From: a virus
DNA length: 38,992 nt
Strand: one strand, 5' to 3'
Virus record (IMG/VR): IMGVR_UViG_3300031576_000165
Location: 1-38,992 of that record
In this document: positions 1-8,503 of the stretch, piece after piece
Layout: each line of letters opens with the position of its first letter
How positions within the stretch are numbered: the stretch's first letter is position 1
Position numbers and translations under genes: made by a program
The notes under the pieces: model-generated
Seen by the model: the letters and a program-made list of their open reading frames with translations, nothing else
Told to the model about the DNA's origin: nothing
The model's database searches: none

Positions 1-354
1 GCGCGAAACCATTAACGACTTGTCGAAATCAGTCTCGATGCGTGTGGGTGGGAAGGGTTCTAGTATATAGTCACTTAACTGTGTGATAGGTTGCGTTGGG
101 ATTAGGGCAACGTCAGTTGTGGCGGGCGGCGCAACGACAAATCTAACAAATCCAGTAGAAGGCAGAGAACTAGTTGGTAGACTTTCAAACGGGAGTGCGC
201 CTGAGCGTACAGTATAGTCGGTATCCAGTAACTTGACTAAACCAGCTTGTAGAACAATAATGTTATTCTTTGTGAATATTGGAAAATCAAAGTTAAAGTC
301 GGTAGCAGTGCCGTTTGCCACATAGTCGTTACGTAGAGCTTCTGTGTTAAACAT
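1..354 (-). CDS. T7-type tail-fibre anchor protein, N-terminal part (continues at 38992)
   Basis: The ATG at 354 opens 118 codons with no stop down to base 1, and base 1 is the last base of a codon. The continuation is at 38992..38618 in the same frame, giving 242 residues in total. The visible domain has the layout of the T7 gp17 N-terminal family, which fixes fibres to the tail: an aromatic FNFDFPIF strand, then LLDTDYTV, a TGFVRFVVAPPA strand, the PTQPITQLSDY segment and the acidic ETDFDK end. No adhesin follows in this protein, so it is probably an anchor for a separately encoded spike. A GAGGA Shine-Dalgarno lies in the end of the tail tubular A gene, one base away. The domain call is confident; the adaptor role is inferred. 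Confidence 0.85.
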   Translation of the reverse strand, partial: MFNTEALRNDYVANGTATDFNFDFPIFTKNNIIVLQAGLVKLLDTDYTVRSGALPFESLPTSSLPSTGFVRFVVAPPATTDVALIPTQPITQLSDYILEPFPPTRIETDFDKSLMVSR

Positions 355-355
355 G

Positions 356-955
356 TCATCTTCCTCGTAGCAAGTCGTCTGCCCGAAATGGCTCCACAGT
401 TCCCTCTTGACCATCGACGGCTAGTGCCATTGGCAACAATAAGCTTAAAGTGTTCTGTAGAAGATCACGTGCCATGCGCGTGTCCTTCGTAATGGCAGAT
501 GCGAGTTTCGAGGCAAGCCAACCCGCTACGACTTGATAAAATAATGAATCCCATACGTTAGGATCAGTGACTCGCGCCACATAGACGATCTTTACCTCAC
601 CATCATTAGTCAACAGTTTCCGCCCCTCGATCTTGTAACGACTTACTGTCGTACTCTCAAACAAACTTAGATTGGTCGTGTCTAGCGACGCACCATTATA
701 TTCAACTATCTTAAGTGAGTCTGTTGGCAAAGTATAAGAGAATGCGAACTCAAACAACGGTGCCGCCGCATCTGCAACCAGAACTGCGCGTCGCATAGCA
801 AAGTTCCAATGATGAGACCTTAGCAAATCATCGAGCAACGCCGGATACATTCTCTTACAATGATTGGCATTAATACTACCATCGTCAATACCAGTGATTA
901 CAGTCGCACCTATCTGCGATAGTGCGTCATTCAAGACATCAGTTTGTGATGGCAT
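356..955 (-). CDS. Tail tubular protein A (T7 gp11-like, head-tail gatekeeper)
   Basis: This 199-residue protein is nearly the length of T7 gp11 (196). The opening pattern is typical of the family: an N-terminal helix with ALSQIGA, then CKRMYPALLDDLLRSHHWNFAMRRA, where the Tyr-Pro and His-Trp-Asn-Phe-Ala positions are hallmarks. A middle beta region contains FSYTLPTDSLKIVEY. In T7 this protein forms the dodecameric ring between the portal and the tail nozzle. It is followed after one base by the fibre-anchor protein and then tail tubular protein B, the usual tail cluster. No odd features were seen. Confidence 0.9.
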   Translation of the reverse strand: MPSQTDVLNDALSQIGATVITGIDDGSINANHCKRMYPALLDDLLRSHHWNFAMRRAVLVADAAAPLFEFAFSYTLPTDSLKIVEYNGASLDTTNLSLFESTTVSRYKIEGRKLLTNDGEVKIVYVARVTDPNVWDSLFYQVVAGWLASKLASAITKDTRMARDLLQNTLSLLLPMALAVDGQEGTVEPFRADDLLRGR

Positions 956-963
956 GACTTCTC

Positions 964-1968
964 CTAAACTTTATAGACTCGCACGTGTGGCTTTTCGCTT
1001 GTGACCTCACGAACTGGCACGACATTCGCAATGCTGGGTACCTCACGCACTGGCACTGCACCTATCTCGGCCACGGAGATAGTCACAACAGGCACCACGT
1101 TTGGCACGATTCCAACAACGTACCGAACTGGTACAAACGGCCCCGTATATATCGGTGGGGGCGCGTTTGTGTCCATCGTTGGCGCGCCTAGATTTAACAA
1201 ATGACTTGCATGAACTCCGCTAAAGTTACGCATTTGCCGCGCTATAAATGTTGGAGCTGTGTCGGGTTCTATCGGAGCATCAAAATCTTGTGCCGGAGAC
1301 CAGACATAGGGATTTTTGCCAAGAGGTTTATACGAGGCACGAACAATGCTCCCTACACTGTCTGGTTCAGGTGGAACCGAAATGTCCTGAGATAAACTAA
1401 AACGATACTTGTTAGGAGCAAACGTAAGAAATTCTCGCTGAACTTGGAACGCGGCACCCGCGTCAGGTTGAACGATAGACTCATCTTGAGTCGATGACCA
1501 AGTATACGGATTCCGCCCCAACGAACGGAACTTGCGGTACACAATGCTGCCAACACTATCCGACTCAAGAGTAGCACTAGGATCGCGCGCCTGCGTGAAT
1601 AGGTAACGACTACGATAGTATGGTTTGAACTGTAAACGTGTCCAATGCGTCGACGGGGGATCTAGTCCGACAGGAGGTGCGGTCTCGTCTTGAATTGTAC
1701 TAAAGACGTACGGATTACGTCCGAGCCCATGAAATGGTCGACGAATCCAGAATGGTCCGACTTCTGGCTCAGGTAATGGTGCGTTAACGTCCTGTGAAGT
1801 CGAGAAAAGATAAACGCTTCGTCCGAGTGAACGATATGGAAGAGCACGAACCCAACTTCGTGGTACGTCTGGTGGTGGCGCGTCTTCGTCTAGATTTGTA
1901 CGTTCATAACTCTTAGTTGCGGCTCGTGGAGCTTCAAGGTCTCGCCACCCGACAACCCACAGTGACAT
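964..1968 (-). CDS. Virion-associated protein of about seven tandem 33-36-residue modules
   Basis: This is a 334-residue protein of unknown family. From about residue 43 to 280 it consists of tandem modules. Each has a core like LGRNPYVFS, then a QD pair, an AP or PP turn and an acidic proline-rich linker ending in a basic or aromatic strand. Cores visible include LGRSVYLFS, LGRNPYVFS, YRSRYLFTQ, LGRNPYTWS, APNKYRFSL and LGKNPYVWS; a seventh copy is degenerate. The C-terminal 55 residues are Val/Pro-rich with two copies of VPVREV. It sits between a triplicated-domain virion protein and tail tubular A, which points to a structural role on the tail or capsid surface. Each module may be a small beta hairpin. 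Function is inferred from position only. Confidence 0.75.
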   Translation of the reverse strand: MSLWVVGWRDLEAPRAATKSYERTNLDEDAPPPDVPRSWVRALPYRSLGRSVYLFSTSQDVNAPLPEPEVGPFWIRRPFHGLGRNPYVFSTIQDETAPPVGLDPPSTHWTRLQFKPYYRSRYLFTQARDPSATLESDSVGSIVYRKFRSLGRNPYTWSSTQDESIVQPDAGAAFQVQREFLTFAPNKYRFSLSQDISVPPEPDSVGSIVRASYKPLGKNPYVWSPAQDFDAPIEPDTAPTFIARQMRNFSGVHASHLLNLGAPTMDTNAPPPIYTGPFVPVRYVVGIVPNVVPVVTISVAEIGAVPVREVPSIANVVPVREVTSEKPHVRVYKV

Positions 1969-1971
1969 AAT

Positions 1972-3216
1972 CTAACCAAATGCAGGCCGTCGCACGAAGC
2001 GCGGCATGCCTTCGACGGTATCCGGTTGCGGTACACCAGTTGAGCCAAATGCGAAGTAGAGAATCTCATGCGCAACGCCGCCGGCCGTCACATGATTATA
2101 AGTGAATCCATCGGCGTCAAATGATACTAAGTCATACTCATCAGTCACGGTCGGTGTACCTTCTGTCAACATAGTAAGCATCTTTGTACGATCAAGACGC
2201 GAATCTACGACGCTTGGGTTTGCGGCATCCGTATCACCATTAGCGATAGTTGCACGTGCGGTTGCAGAAGAGGCTACACCGAAACCGCCTCGCGCCGACA
2301 CGATGGTACCGGCCGCCGCGATATTGGCGAAGGACATCAAGACAATAGCAACAGGGGTGAAACCAACACCAGTCACACCAGTATTACCAACGCCAGTAGA
2401 CGAAGTGAAGGAGCCTGCCTTAAACGTGCCGCCCTTAAACCCAAGTCCATACACAAAATCTGCAACGCCACCCACCGTAACCCAATTAAGCGTTGCTCCA
2501 TCAGCATCGAAGGAAACAATATCGGCATCAGAGCGTACCGCGCCACCGGTTGGCTGGATAAAGCAGCGATTCGTACCCTGTCGACGACTAGTGTCAGCCG
2601 CTGCGCCGCCATTTGTATGAAGAAAACCTAATGCACCGCGACTTGTTAAGCCGGAAGCCCAGCCTAAACAGGGGCGATGCGTTGAAGAACCTAGAGCAGC
2701 ATTCTCTGTTGTGCCGGCCAACGCATGCAACCAAAAAGCGTCTGGCGCAAAACCAAATCCTGTAAATGCGGCGTTGCCTGCCACGGTAGGCATTGCGAAT
2801 GCAATGTCCGACACATTTGTTAGATCGGCCCCACCTAATGCAAGATAATTAACAATCCAACCTGAAGTCGGTGCGGCGGTAATATTGATAGTAAACCCAT
2901 CTGCGTCTTGTGAGACAAAATCTGCAACACCTTCCGCCGTGGCAGCATTATTATAAGCAATGCAACGAGTATTGTCCATACCACGCCGCGCTTGCTGCGG
3001 TGTGACTGCATCAACTGAGCTAGACATCGTGGCACGTCGATCGGTCGAAGAGATACCAACACCGAACATTTTCTCACAAGACACCGCATTACCGTCTGCT
3101 GTAACGCGTATACCAAAGAGTATGACCAACTTTGGTTGAAAACCGACACCTGTAATAGCCTGATTCCCGGTTACAGTATTTAGAGCAAACGAGCCTACCT
3201 TCGCTGAGAGAGCCAT
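1972..3216 (-). CDS. Virion protein with three copies of a ~130-residue beta domain
   Basis: This 414-residue protein has no family I can name. Three repeats of about 120-130 residues are visible, starting near residues 7, 140 and 265. Each opens with a GN.(A/G).TG.GF.P strand (TGVGFQPKLVILFG, TGFGFAPDAFWLHA, TGVGFTPVAIVLMS). Each then has a Gly-rich stretch with a serine or threonine pair, and a conserved end like (S/Q)DADGFT.N followed by GG.A. The pattern suggests an all-beta concanavalin- or jelly-roll-like fold. The gene lies four bases after the tailspike gene and before the modular protein, all in the virion block. It may form fibres or decorate the capsid; this is inference. Confidence 0.75.
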   Translation of the reverse strand: MALSAKVGSFALNTVTGNQAITGVGFQPKLVILFGIRVTADGNAVSCEKMFGVGISSTDRRATMSSSVDAVTPQQARRGMDNTRCIAYNNAATAEGVADFVSQDADGFTINITAAPTSGWIVNYLALGGADLTNVSDIAFAMPTVAGNAAFTGFGFAPDAFWLHALAGTTENAALGSSTHRPCLGWASGLTSRGALGFLHTNGGAAADTSRRQGTNRCFIQPTGGAVRSDADIVSFDADGATLNWVTVGGVADFVYGLGFKGGTFKAGSFTSSTGVGNTGVTGVGFTPVAIVLMSFANIAAAGTIVSARGGFGVASSATARATIANGDTDAANPSVVDSRLDRTKMLTMLTEGTPTVTDEYDLVSFDADGFTYNHVTAGGVAHEILYFAFGSTGVPQPDTVEGMPRFVRRPAFG

Positions 3217-3220
3217 CTAT

Positions 3221-4825
3221 TTAAAACCGTCCATACTTAACTTTATTAGGGCCGCGACCAGAGCCAGTTGGAAGCACCCCGACGGGTGGAGGCACTGGTC
3301 CTGAACCAAACTCAAACGCTCCAATATCCCAGGCGGTGCCCGGAACAGGTCGAAGATTTCCATCCCAGTCTTTCTTGATTGACCCCGCAGTTGGAAACTG
3401 CGTCTCGAACGTTGTATACGCTGCATGCGGTGTTGTCACGTTGGCGTCGCGCGCGGGAGAACTCGATTGCAAATGAAAGTCACCACCAGCCTGATTTACG
3501 AAAATTGGATCTGCTGTCACATTATTGTCAACGATAGCAGCCGGAAAAGCTGCATCGAAAGCAGCGAAACCAGAATAAGTCGTAGAACTCGCACGAATCA
3601 ATGGTGTAACGCGAGACAAATTATGTCGAAGAGTGCAAGCGCCCGCTGCGCCTGTCGTGCCATAACCAATGTGAAAGTCCGTTCCCCCGTCAACAAATAT
3701 ATTACCTTGTGTCACGACAGCAGCACTACCACTTTGTGGCGCGCTCAAAAACTTGGGAATGCCAACAAACGTGTTCTCCAAGAAGAATATGCTCGATGAA
3801 GCACGTATATAACCACCAATACCATTGCCAAAGAAGCTTCCGGCAGTTGGGCTGCCGAGGTTATTTCTAATAATATTTCCAATAGCATAGAATCCCGTAA
3901 AGCCTGTACTTCCAACATCATTGTGATTACTGTAGATATCATTAAATATGATCCAGACATCCTCTCCAGAGTCGTGAACAACACAGGCGTCGCCCGCTGA
4001 AGTATCCACTGGCACGTGATTGTGCATTTTATTTTGACTAACAATAGTGCGACGACATTTTTTAAGATCAACTGCATTTTCTCGATTTTCATACATATCA
4101 TTGCGCCCGATGAATGTGTTGCGACACCAGGGTTCGGGCTCAGTGGCATCTCCAAGTTGGATAGCATCGCCGCCACAATGAAAGATTCGACTATCAAGAA
4201 TCCAGTTTGTATCACCACCAGGCGATCCCTTGAATCCGTGCACATCCCACTCAACGCCAGATTGCCACTGCCCATTTTCATGGATGTCGTTATTGTAGTA
4301 GACTCCGCGCACTGAAGACATGCCAATCGCCGCACCGAAGTTATTGGTCACAGCATTTACATCTTTAACTTCATTGTTGCGAAAACCAAAATCGGTTGTA
4401 GCGTTGCCAAAGTTTAAAGTTTTATTAGAAAATTGCAGATTGTCAATAATGAAAAATGTACCACTAAAGTCTAGATCCGAATCTGATTCGGTAGTGGTGG
4501 GCGCCTTAAATAATGGACGTGCACCAGCACCCGGTGCTGCAAGAATCCATGCGGGCGATCCCAAAGTCCCATTGATAGTCCAGGTCACACCAGACGTAAC
4601 ATTAAACGTGCCTCCACGTTCAACGAAACAGACTTCGCCATCTGCAATTGTTGTCGGGATTGATCCTCGAGGACTGGTCGGAAATCCGTTGCCAGCGTTC
4701 GTGCCACCTGCGGCGACATAATAGAATCCTGCGAGGTTGGTCGTCCAAGGACTTGGCATCGTGGGATTGACTTGGTCAATGCCAAAAGGTGGCGTTGGTA
4801 TGCCAATTGGAGGGCTGTATGGCAT
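3221..4825 (-). CDS. Tailspike with right-handed parallel beta-helix (pectate-lyase-like fold)
   Basis: This 534-residue protein has a short Pro-rich N-terminus (about residues 1-30). A long run of Asn-rich beta-helix coils follows, for example FGFRNNEV, VYYNNDIHENG, FIGRNDMYENRENAVDL, FNDIYSNHNDV and IGNIIRNNLG. The end carries the KDWDGNLRPVPGTAWDIGAFEF signature common at the end of secreted and phage beta-helix proteins. The ENAVDLKKC segment resembles the Asp/Lys region of PL9-type pectate lyases. It likely degrades a host capsule or exopolysaccharide as the receptor-binding spike. No T7 fibre anchor domain is present; that domain is encoded separately at the window ends. The fold call is strong; substrate and enzymatic activity are inferred. 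Confidence 0.85.
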   Translation of the reverse strand: MPYSPPIGIPTPPFGIDQVNPTMPSPWTTNLAGFYYVAAGGTNAGNGFPTSPRGSIPTTIADGEVCFVERGGTFNVTSGVTWTINGTLGSPAWILAAPGAGARPLFKAPTTTESDSDLDFSGTFFIIDNLQFSNKTLNFGNATTDFGFRNNEVKDVNAVTNNFGAAIGMSSVRGVYYNNDIHENGQWQSGVEWDVHGFKGSPGGDTNWILDSRIFHCGGDAIQLGDATEPEPWCRNTFIGRNDMYENRENAVDLKKCRRTIVSQNKMHNHVPVDTSAGDACVVHDSGEDVWIIFNDIYSNHNDVGSTGFTGFYAIGNIIRNNLGSPTAGSFFGNGIGGYIRASSSIFFLENTFVGIPKFLSAPQSGSAAVVTQGNIFVDGGTDFHIGYGTTGAAGACTLRHNLSRVTPLIRASSTTYSGFAAFDAAFPAAIVDNNVTADPIFVNQAGGDFHLQSSSPARDANVTTPHAAYTTFETQFPTAGSIKKDWDGNLRPVPGTAWDIGAFEFGSGPVPPPVGVLPTGSGRGPNKVKYGRF

Positions 4826-4835
4826 GCTTTAGTCT

Positions 4836-5087
4836 CTATTTAGGGATTACTTCAATACAGCCTGCTGGAGGTCCCCATTTCTCCACACATTCGTCACATA
4901 GAAAGAAAATCGGACTGCCTTTGGTGACAGCTCCGGCCGCCTTACCACAGTTGACGCAAAACACGCGCTCATACAATTGTTCGAGCAGCACGACCTCTGT
5001 GCGCTTTCGGCGTCCCCAGAGGTCGAGCCGCGCGTCGGGAATGCGTACGCCATCAAGTATAATCTCGAACTCGAAAGCATCCGCCAT
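4836..5087 (-). CDS. Small zinc-ribbon protein
   Basis: This 83-residue protein has a CVNCGK knuckle and a later CDECVEKWG knuckle about 20 residues apart, a four-cysteine zinc ribbon. The N-terminal half (FEFEIILDGVRIPDARLDLWGR) looks like a short beta domain. I place the start at 5087 because the GGAGGA at 5095-5100 is seven bases upstream of that ATG. Two upstream in-frame starts (5102 GTG and 5093 ATG) overlap or abut the Shine-Dalgarno. It lies between the tailspike and small virion proteins. Its role is unknown. Confidence 0.7.
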   Translation of the reverse strand: MADAFEFEIILDGVRIPDARLDLWGRRKRTEVVLLEQLYERVFCVNCGKAAGAVTKGSPIFFLCDECVEKWGPPAGCIEVIPK

Positions 5088-5105
5088 TCCCATTTCCTCC
5101 ACTAA

Positions 5106-5573
5106 TTACGTGACTTCGAACCAGTCGACCGTCGCGTTGATCGGCACCGAAACGCCGACGGCTTTCGAGCCAACCTCAACACCGACACCAGCAGCTTTCA
5201 TCTGAAGAGCCATGTCACGCTCAAGCGCGACCCAGCCATTGTTGCCACCAGTCTGAGCAAAGCCGACGGTGGCTTGCACGACGGGGGTTAAGCCTGCCGT
5301 GATGGCTGTGGCATCATCAAACCAAGCAAGCGCCGCAGCCGGGTTGTCAGGATGCTTCTTGCTTTCGGTGGCGGCCGTACCTCCTGTACCAGCAGCACCG
5401 GGACGCGTGCAATAGCCGACACCACCACCTGCAGTTCCATGTCGGCCGTTCATGTAGAACCCAACAACGCCCGACGGTACTGCCGCAGCCGGTGCCGCAC
5501 GCAAGTGTGTGGTCAGAGTCTGCGTAGTACCATTCGTGTTTGTCTCTCTTGTCACATCAAAGTAGAACGGCAT
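5106..5573 (-). CDS. Probable small virion protein, unknown family
   Basis: This 155-residue protein is rich in Ala, Gly and Thr, with few charged residues and no membrane segment. It contains a HLRAAPAAAVP stretch and a Gly-rich central loop (HGTAGGGVGYC). It starts ATG behind AAGGA. Composition and place, between capsid and tailspike, fit a beta-rich decoration or head-fibre protein. I do not recognise the family. Confidence 0.65.
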   Translation of the reverse strand: MPFYFDVTRETNTNGTTQTLTTHLRAAPAAAVPSGVVGFYMNGRHGTAGGGVGYCTRPGAAGTGGTAATESKKHPDNPAAALAWFDDATAITAGLTPVVQATVGFAQTGGNNGWVALERDMALQMKAAGVGVEVGSKAVGVSVPINATVDWFEVT

Positions 5574-5594
5574 TTCGGTGTCCTTTCTAATTGG

Positions 5595-5786
5595 CTACAT
5601 TGTGGTATCGTCGGTCAATTCAACCCAGGCCCCAGCGTCTGGCGCGCTAGGACTCATCTTTCTCTGCACACGCACTACAAGCGTGCCAATCACGTTACGG
5701 GCTGCGTGTGCATTGATCCAGGTCTTGTCGGCTACTTTTGCCACTGCACGAGTTTCACAAGCAGCAAAAGTTGCAAACGCTGCCAT
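5595..5786 (-). CDS. Small protein of unknown function
   Basis: This is a 63-residue protein. The N-terminal third is Ala-rich with a possible helix; the rest contains VIGTLVVRVQRK and a short acidic end. GGAG eight bases upstream of the ATG supports the start. Only two bases separate it from the gene before it. Probably translated; no function can be assigned. Confidence 0.6.
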   Translation of the reverse strand: MAAFATFAACETRAVAKVADKTWINAHAARNVIGTLVVRVQRKMSPSAPDAGAWVELTDDTTM

Positions 5787-5788
5787 GC

Positions 5789-6214
5789 TTAGGCTCCAGG
5801 TACGATATAGAATGCGCCTCGCACAATCCTACCCACCGTGGGCGCCGCAACACCATACGTCAATAGCACAATCGTGTCGGCTGTTGGACGGAAACGTGCT
5901 CCCGCAAACGCGAGAACACCACGAGCTTCCGCAGCCACCATGACTGTTGACGCCTGAAAACGATCTGTGTCGCCAGAATCTCCCACGATCACAGTGATTC
6001 CTGCACCCACCAAACCATCTGTGACCATGTCGTAGCCGACGACTTCACAGTTAGCAGGCAGGACACAGAGGTTCACAGTGTCAGCAGAAGCCTCACCAGC
6101 AACGACCGTATGCTCGAATGGAATGGGTACCATCCTACCTGCGCGGTCGCGAGCGTCTCCGAGGTACTTCTTAACATGTAGCTTGTCGTACAGTACAGAG
6201 TCTCGTAATGCCAT
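5789..6214 (-). CDS. Probable virion or decoration protein downstream of the capsid gene
   Basis: This 141-residue protein has an Ala/Val/Gly-rich beta pattern (VNLCVLPANCEVVGYDM, ITVIVGDSGDTDRF). Small phage structural proteins encoded next to capsid genes often look like this. It starts with ATGGCATTACGAG behind AAAGGAG. It is the first gene after the 6256-6286 hairpin downstream of the capsid gene. A jelly-roll-like head protein is likely, but this is inference. Confidence 0.65.
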   Translation of the reverse strand: MALRDSVLYDKLHVKKYLGDARDRAGRMVPIPFEHTVVAGEASADTVNLCVLPANCEVVGYDMVTDGLVGAGITVIVGDSGDTDRFQASTVMVAAEARGVLAFAGARFRPTADTIVLLTYGVAAPTVGRIVRGAFYIVPGA

Positions 6215-6255
6215 CTATAACTCCTTTAGGGCTGTTAGCCCACGTTAATTTTGAT

Positions 6256-6286
6256 GTCGCAAGCTTCAGCTGCTGAAGCTGGCGAC
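6256..6286. terminator. Perfectly paired inverted repeat after the capsid gene (contains the 15-bp palindrome)
   Basis: GTCGC and AGCTTCAGC on the left pair with GCTGAAGCT and GCGAC on the right, with one mismatch and a one-base centre. This predicts a 14-bp stem in the 78-base gap after the capsid stop codon. No clear T-run follows on the minus strand, so it may be a processing or attenuation hairpin rather than a simple intrinsic terminator. Its centre is the CTTCAGCNGCTGAAG palindrome that recurs at three other places in the genome. Confidence 0.55.
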
Positions 6287-6292
6287 GTTTAA

Positions 6293-7228
6293 CTAATTTT
6301 CCAGAGCTTTGACTTCAACCACACCCCCTTCCCAAGTGCGACCAGCCGCCATCATCATTACCGATCTAACTTGAATACTGTTATTCAGATCGGGACGTTC
6401 GTTGATCTTCGTGTCGATGTCACGCCCAATAGCAAGACCCACTGCGCCACGATGCATCGCAATGCAAGAGCGCGTGGTGCCACTCAACGCGAGCATACGT
6501 TGCAGAACTGTGATGGACGGATCAACAACGTCCGCAATCTCGATCCAGTTGAAACCTTCCCACTGTACGCCGTTGATCGTGCCGCGATCGTGGATTTGAT
6601 TTCTGGTGAAATCACTAGACGATGCTTGTGTAATGCCCAGAATGTCACGTAGCTGACCAGGTGAGTACAGCATGAGGCGCTCGCCCATGCCATTTGGTAC
6701 GCCGGCCTTACTCAACAGCTCAGCAGCGTTAACGATACGTGCAAGATCAATGGCGGTCGCACCACCAATGATCTGCCCTGCCGGGAGTGCTTGTGTGCCA
6801 AAGGTGATGACACCGCTACCGGCCGTGACAGCCGCGGTAGTGGCAGTACCAGTCGCTGCGTCGATGATATGTTTGTCAGCACGACGGCCAAGCGCGAACA
6901 CGATAGTGCTCGTGTAGCCATTTTGAGGCTGGGTCATACTCCGTAGAGTATGTTCATCTGACAATAGCACGGCAGCATCGCTACTTTGTAGAGTGACGGC
7001 GCGTCTGCTGTGTGCAGGGTTTAGTATCTGGGTTTGACCAAATGGTGAGATAACGTCATTTGCGATGACGTTGCCGAGACGTTCAAAGTGGTCGATAGCC
7101 GCTTGAACATCGCGGTGCACCATTGATGGATCAACTAGATTCTCCAGGAGAGAACCCTTTTGTTGATATGTGAGAAGCAACTGATCGTGGAATCTATAGA
7201 CCCAGGCTTGGTCGACTGTCACAGCCAT
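6293..7228 (-). CDS. Major capsid protein (HK97-fold, podovirus type)
   Basis: This 311-residue protein is slightly shorter than T7 gp10A (345). Features match podoviral coat proteins. An N-terminal helix contains VDQAWVYRFHDQLLLTYQQKGS, followed by the HRDVQAAIDHFERLG spine-helix region. Then comes the QPQNGYTSTIVFALGRRADKHIIDAATG segment, where phage capsid proteins of this class place the Asp-His-Ile-Ile-Asp-Ala motif. The order is scaffold, small gene, capsid, as expected. A G-run (GGGGGT) precedes the ATG. Assignment rests on family pattern plus position. Confidence 0.88.
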   Translation of the reverse strand: MAVTVDQAWVYRFHDQLLLTYQQKGSLLENLVDPSMVHRDVQAAIDHFERLGNVIANDVISPFGQTQILNPAHSRRAVTLQSSDAAVLLSDEHTLRSMTQPQNGYTSTIVFALGRRADKHIIDAATGTATTAAVTAGSGVITFGTQALPAGQIIGGATAIDLARIVNAAELLSKAGVPNGMGERLMLYSPGQLRDILGITQASSSDFTRNQIHDRGTINGVQWEGFNWIEIADVVDPSITVLQRMLALSGTTRSCIAMHRGAVGLAIGRDIDTKINERPDLNNSIQVRSVMMMAAGRTWEGGVVEVKALEN

Positions 7229-7367
7229 ACGCTACCCCCATGATAACATGACGTATTCATGTTAGAAAAACGGGGGGCTGCCGCACTGACGCGACCCTCC
7301 TGCGCTCTACGTGGCGCTCTCACGATCGCTTTGTAAGACTGGACTCGCGATAGAGTTACCCAGTCCA
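7229..7367. other. Intergenic segment upstream of the capsid gene
   Basis: This is the largest gap in the head gene run. An AACATG/CATGTT inverted repeat lies at 7243-7261, and a GACTGG/CCAGTC pair at 7337-7365 has a long loop. A 22-codon minus-strand frame (7375 to 7307) overlaps the end of the gene before it and is probably not meaningful. A late promoter or RNA-processing site for capsid expression would fit here, but no clear -35/-10 pair was found. Confidence 0.35.
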
Positions 7368-7670
7368 TCACTCATGTACACTTTGCACAACTTCAGAAGG
7401 CATGCCTACGATGCGCATGATGTCTTCAGTCTTCTTTCCCTGTCTTTTCAAAATCTTGATTGCTTCCACGATTCGTGGATGTTCTACACTAACACCTTGA
7501 TACTCTTGGGATTCTACCGTGCTACTCACTTGTGTGTTCCTTTGATTGTTCCCTTGTTCTGACTCGCATAGAAGACTTGCTTCCCCTTCTTCTGACCGTA
7601 CTCCTCGACCATCGCCCGTAGAATCGATTTGCCCTTCTTCGTCAACGGCATAGTATTTTCTCTGTCTCAT
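7368..7670 (-). CDS. Acidic small protein between scaffold and capsid genes
   Basis: This 100-residue protein starts at an ATG that overlaps the scaffold stop codon (ATGA), so translation is coupled. The first 60 residues are acidic and Gln/Ser-rich and look disordered. The last 40 (RIVEAIKILKRQGKKTEDIM, then VGMPSEVVQSV) look like a helix-turn-helix. Its role is unknown; an assembly factor or a regulator are both possible. Confidence 0.6.
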   Translation of the reverse strand: MRQRKYYAVDEEGQIDSTGDGRGVRSEEGEASLLCESEQGNNQRNTQVSSTVESQEYQGVSVEHPRIVEAIKILKRQGKKTEDIMRIVGMPSEVVQSVHE

Positions 7671-8503
7671 GTTAGCACAGTCTGACCCGTACCGTAGGCT
7701 TTCTTGTATAGATTATCAATGTATTCAAGCGTAGCTTTGTCACGCTGCCAATATAGTTTGTTGCGAGCGTTGTTTGGGTTACTCATGATGTCGGCAACCT
7801 CCTTACGAACTTCGTCGCCTGTCGTACCACCAGCACCTGCGCTTGGAATTAACCCAGCTAACACACTTGAGTCTTGCTCTGCAAGCGGTGCTAGGCGCAT
7901 CAAAACAGACAAAAACGTCGGATGATCACCCACGCCGGTTTGTTCAAAAAAGTTTACCTCTTCAGGAGTCTTGAAGATCGCAGAAATTAGACGTTTTGCA
8001 CCTTCACGTCGCACATCAAACTTATCGCCAAACTCTTTCTTTAGGGCGACCATGCCCGCGTCATGGGAAGTCTTCAGACTAGCATTCTGACCTTGAAGTG
8101 CTTCCACGTGAAGAGCCATCAACTCCGGGACAATTGCCTTGGGAACGCCATGCTTGTGTAACACTGTTGCATAGCGACGAGCACGATCTTCGTCCCACAT
8201 AAGACCGTCTGGTGCATCGGAAGGCTTTGTGATGCCATACTCCTCTGGAGTAGCCGGCGGCGCAGTCAGAATGCCAGCCTTGTATAGCTTTGGCAAGTGT
8301 TCTTTACGCCACGTGTCAGAGTCTCCCTTTATGGGAATGCGCGCACCCACTTCACGATGTGCGTCGTATGCGCTCCGTGCGAATGCTTGGAAGTCTTTTG
8401 CCTCCCTGACAAAGGAAGTCTCACGTAGCGGCATCTGCCGACCTTCGTGTTCCACAGTAAAAGTATCGGGAAGCTGTGCTAGAAGCGCATCATCTAATGG
8501 CAT
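7667..8503 (-). CDS. Capsid scaffolding protein
   Basis: This 278-residue, highly charged, mostly helical protein lies between the portal-proximal gene and the capsid gene. I choose the ATG at 8503 because GGAGGA sits six bases upstream; an upstream in-frame start would add 17 residues of unrelated composition. The N-terminus (LPDTFTVEHEGRQMPLRETS) and the long helical middle with MALHVEALQGQNASLK resemble scaffolds of this podovirus group. The C-terminal ~80 residues, with ARNKLYWQRDKATLEYIDNL, would be the capsid-binding helices. The call is by position and composition. Confidence 0.75.
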   Translation of the reverse strand: MPLDDALLAQLPDTFTVEHEGRQMPLRETSFVREAKDFQAFARSAYDAHREVGARIPIKGDSDTWRKEHLPKLYKAGILTAPPATPEEYGITKPSDAPDGLMWDEDRARRYATVLHKHGVPKAIVPELMALHVEALQGQNASLKTSHDAGMVALKKEFGDKFDVRREGAKRLISAIFKTPEEVNFFEQTGVGDHPTFLSVLMRLAPLAEQDSSVLAGLIPSAGAGGTTGDEVRKEVADIMSNPNNARNKLYWQRDKATLEYIDNLYKKAYGTGQTVLT

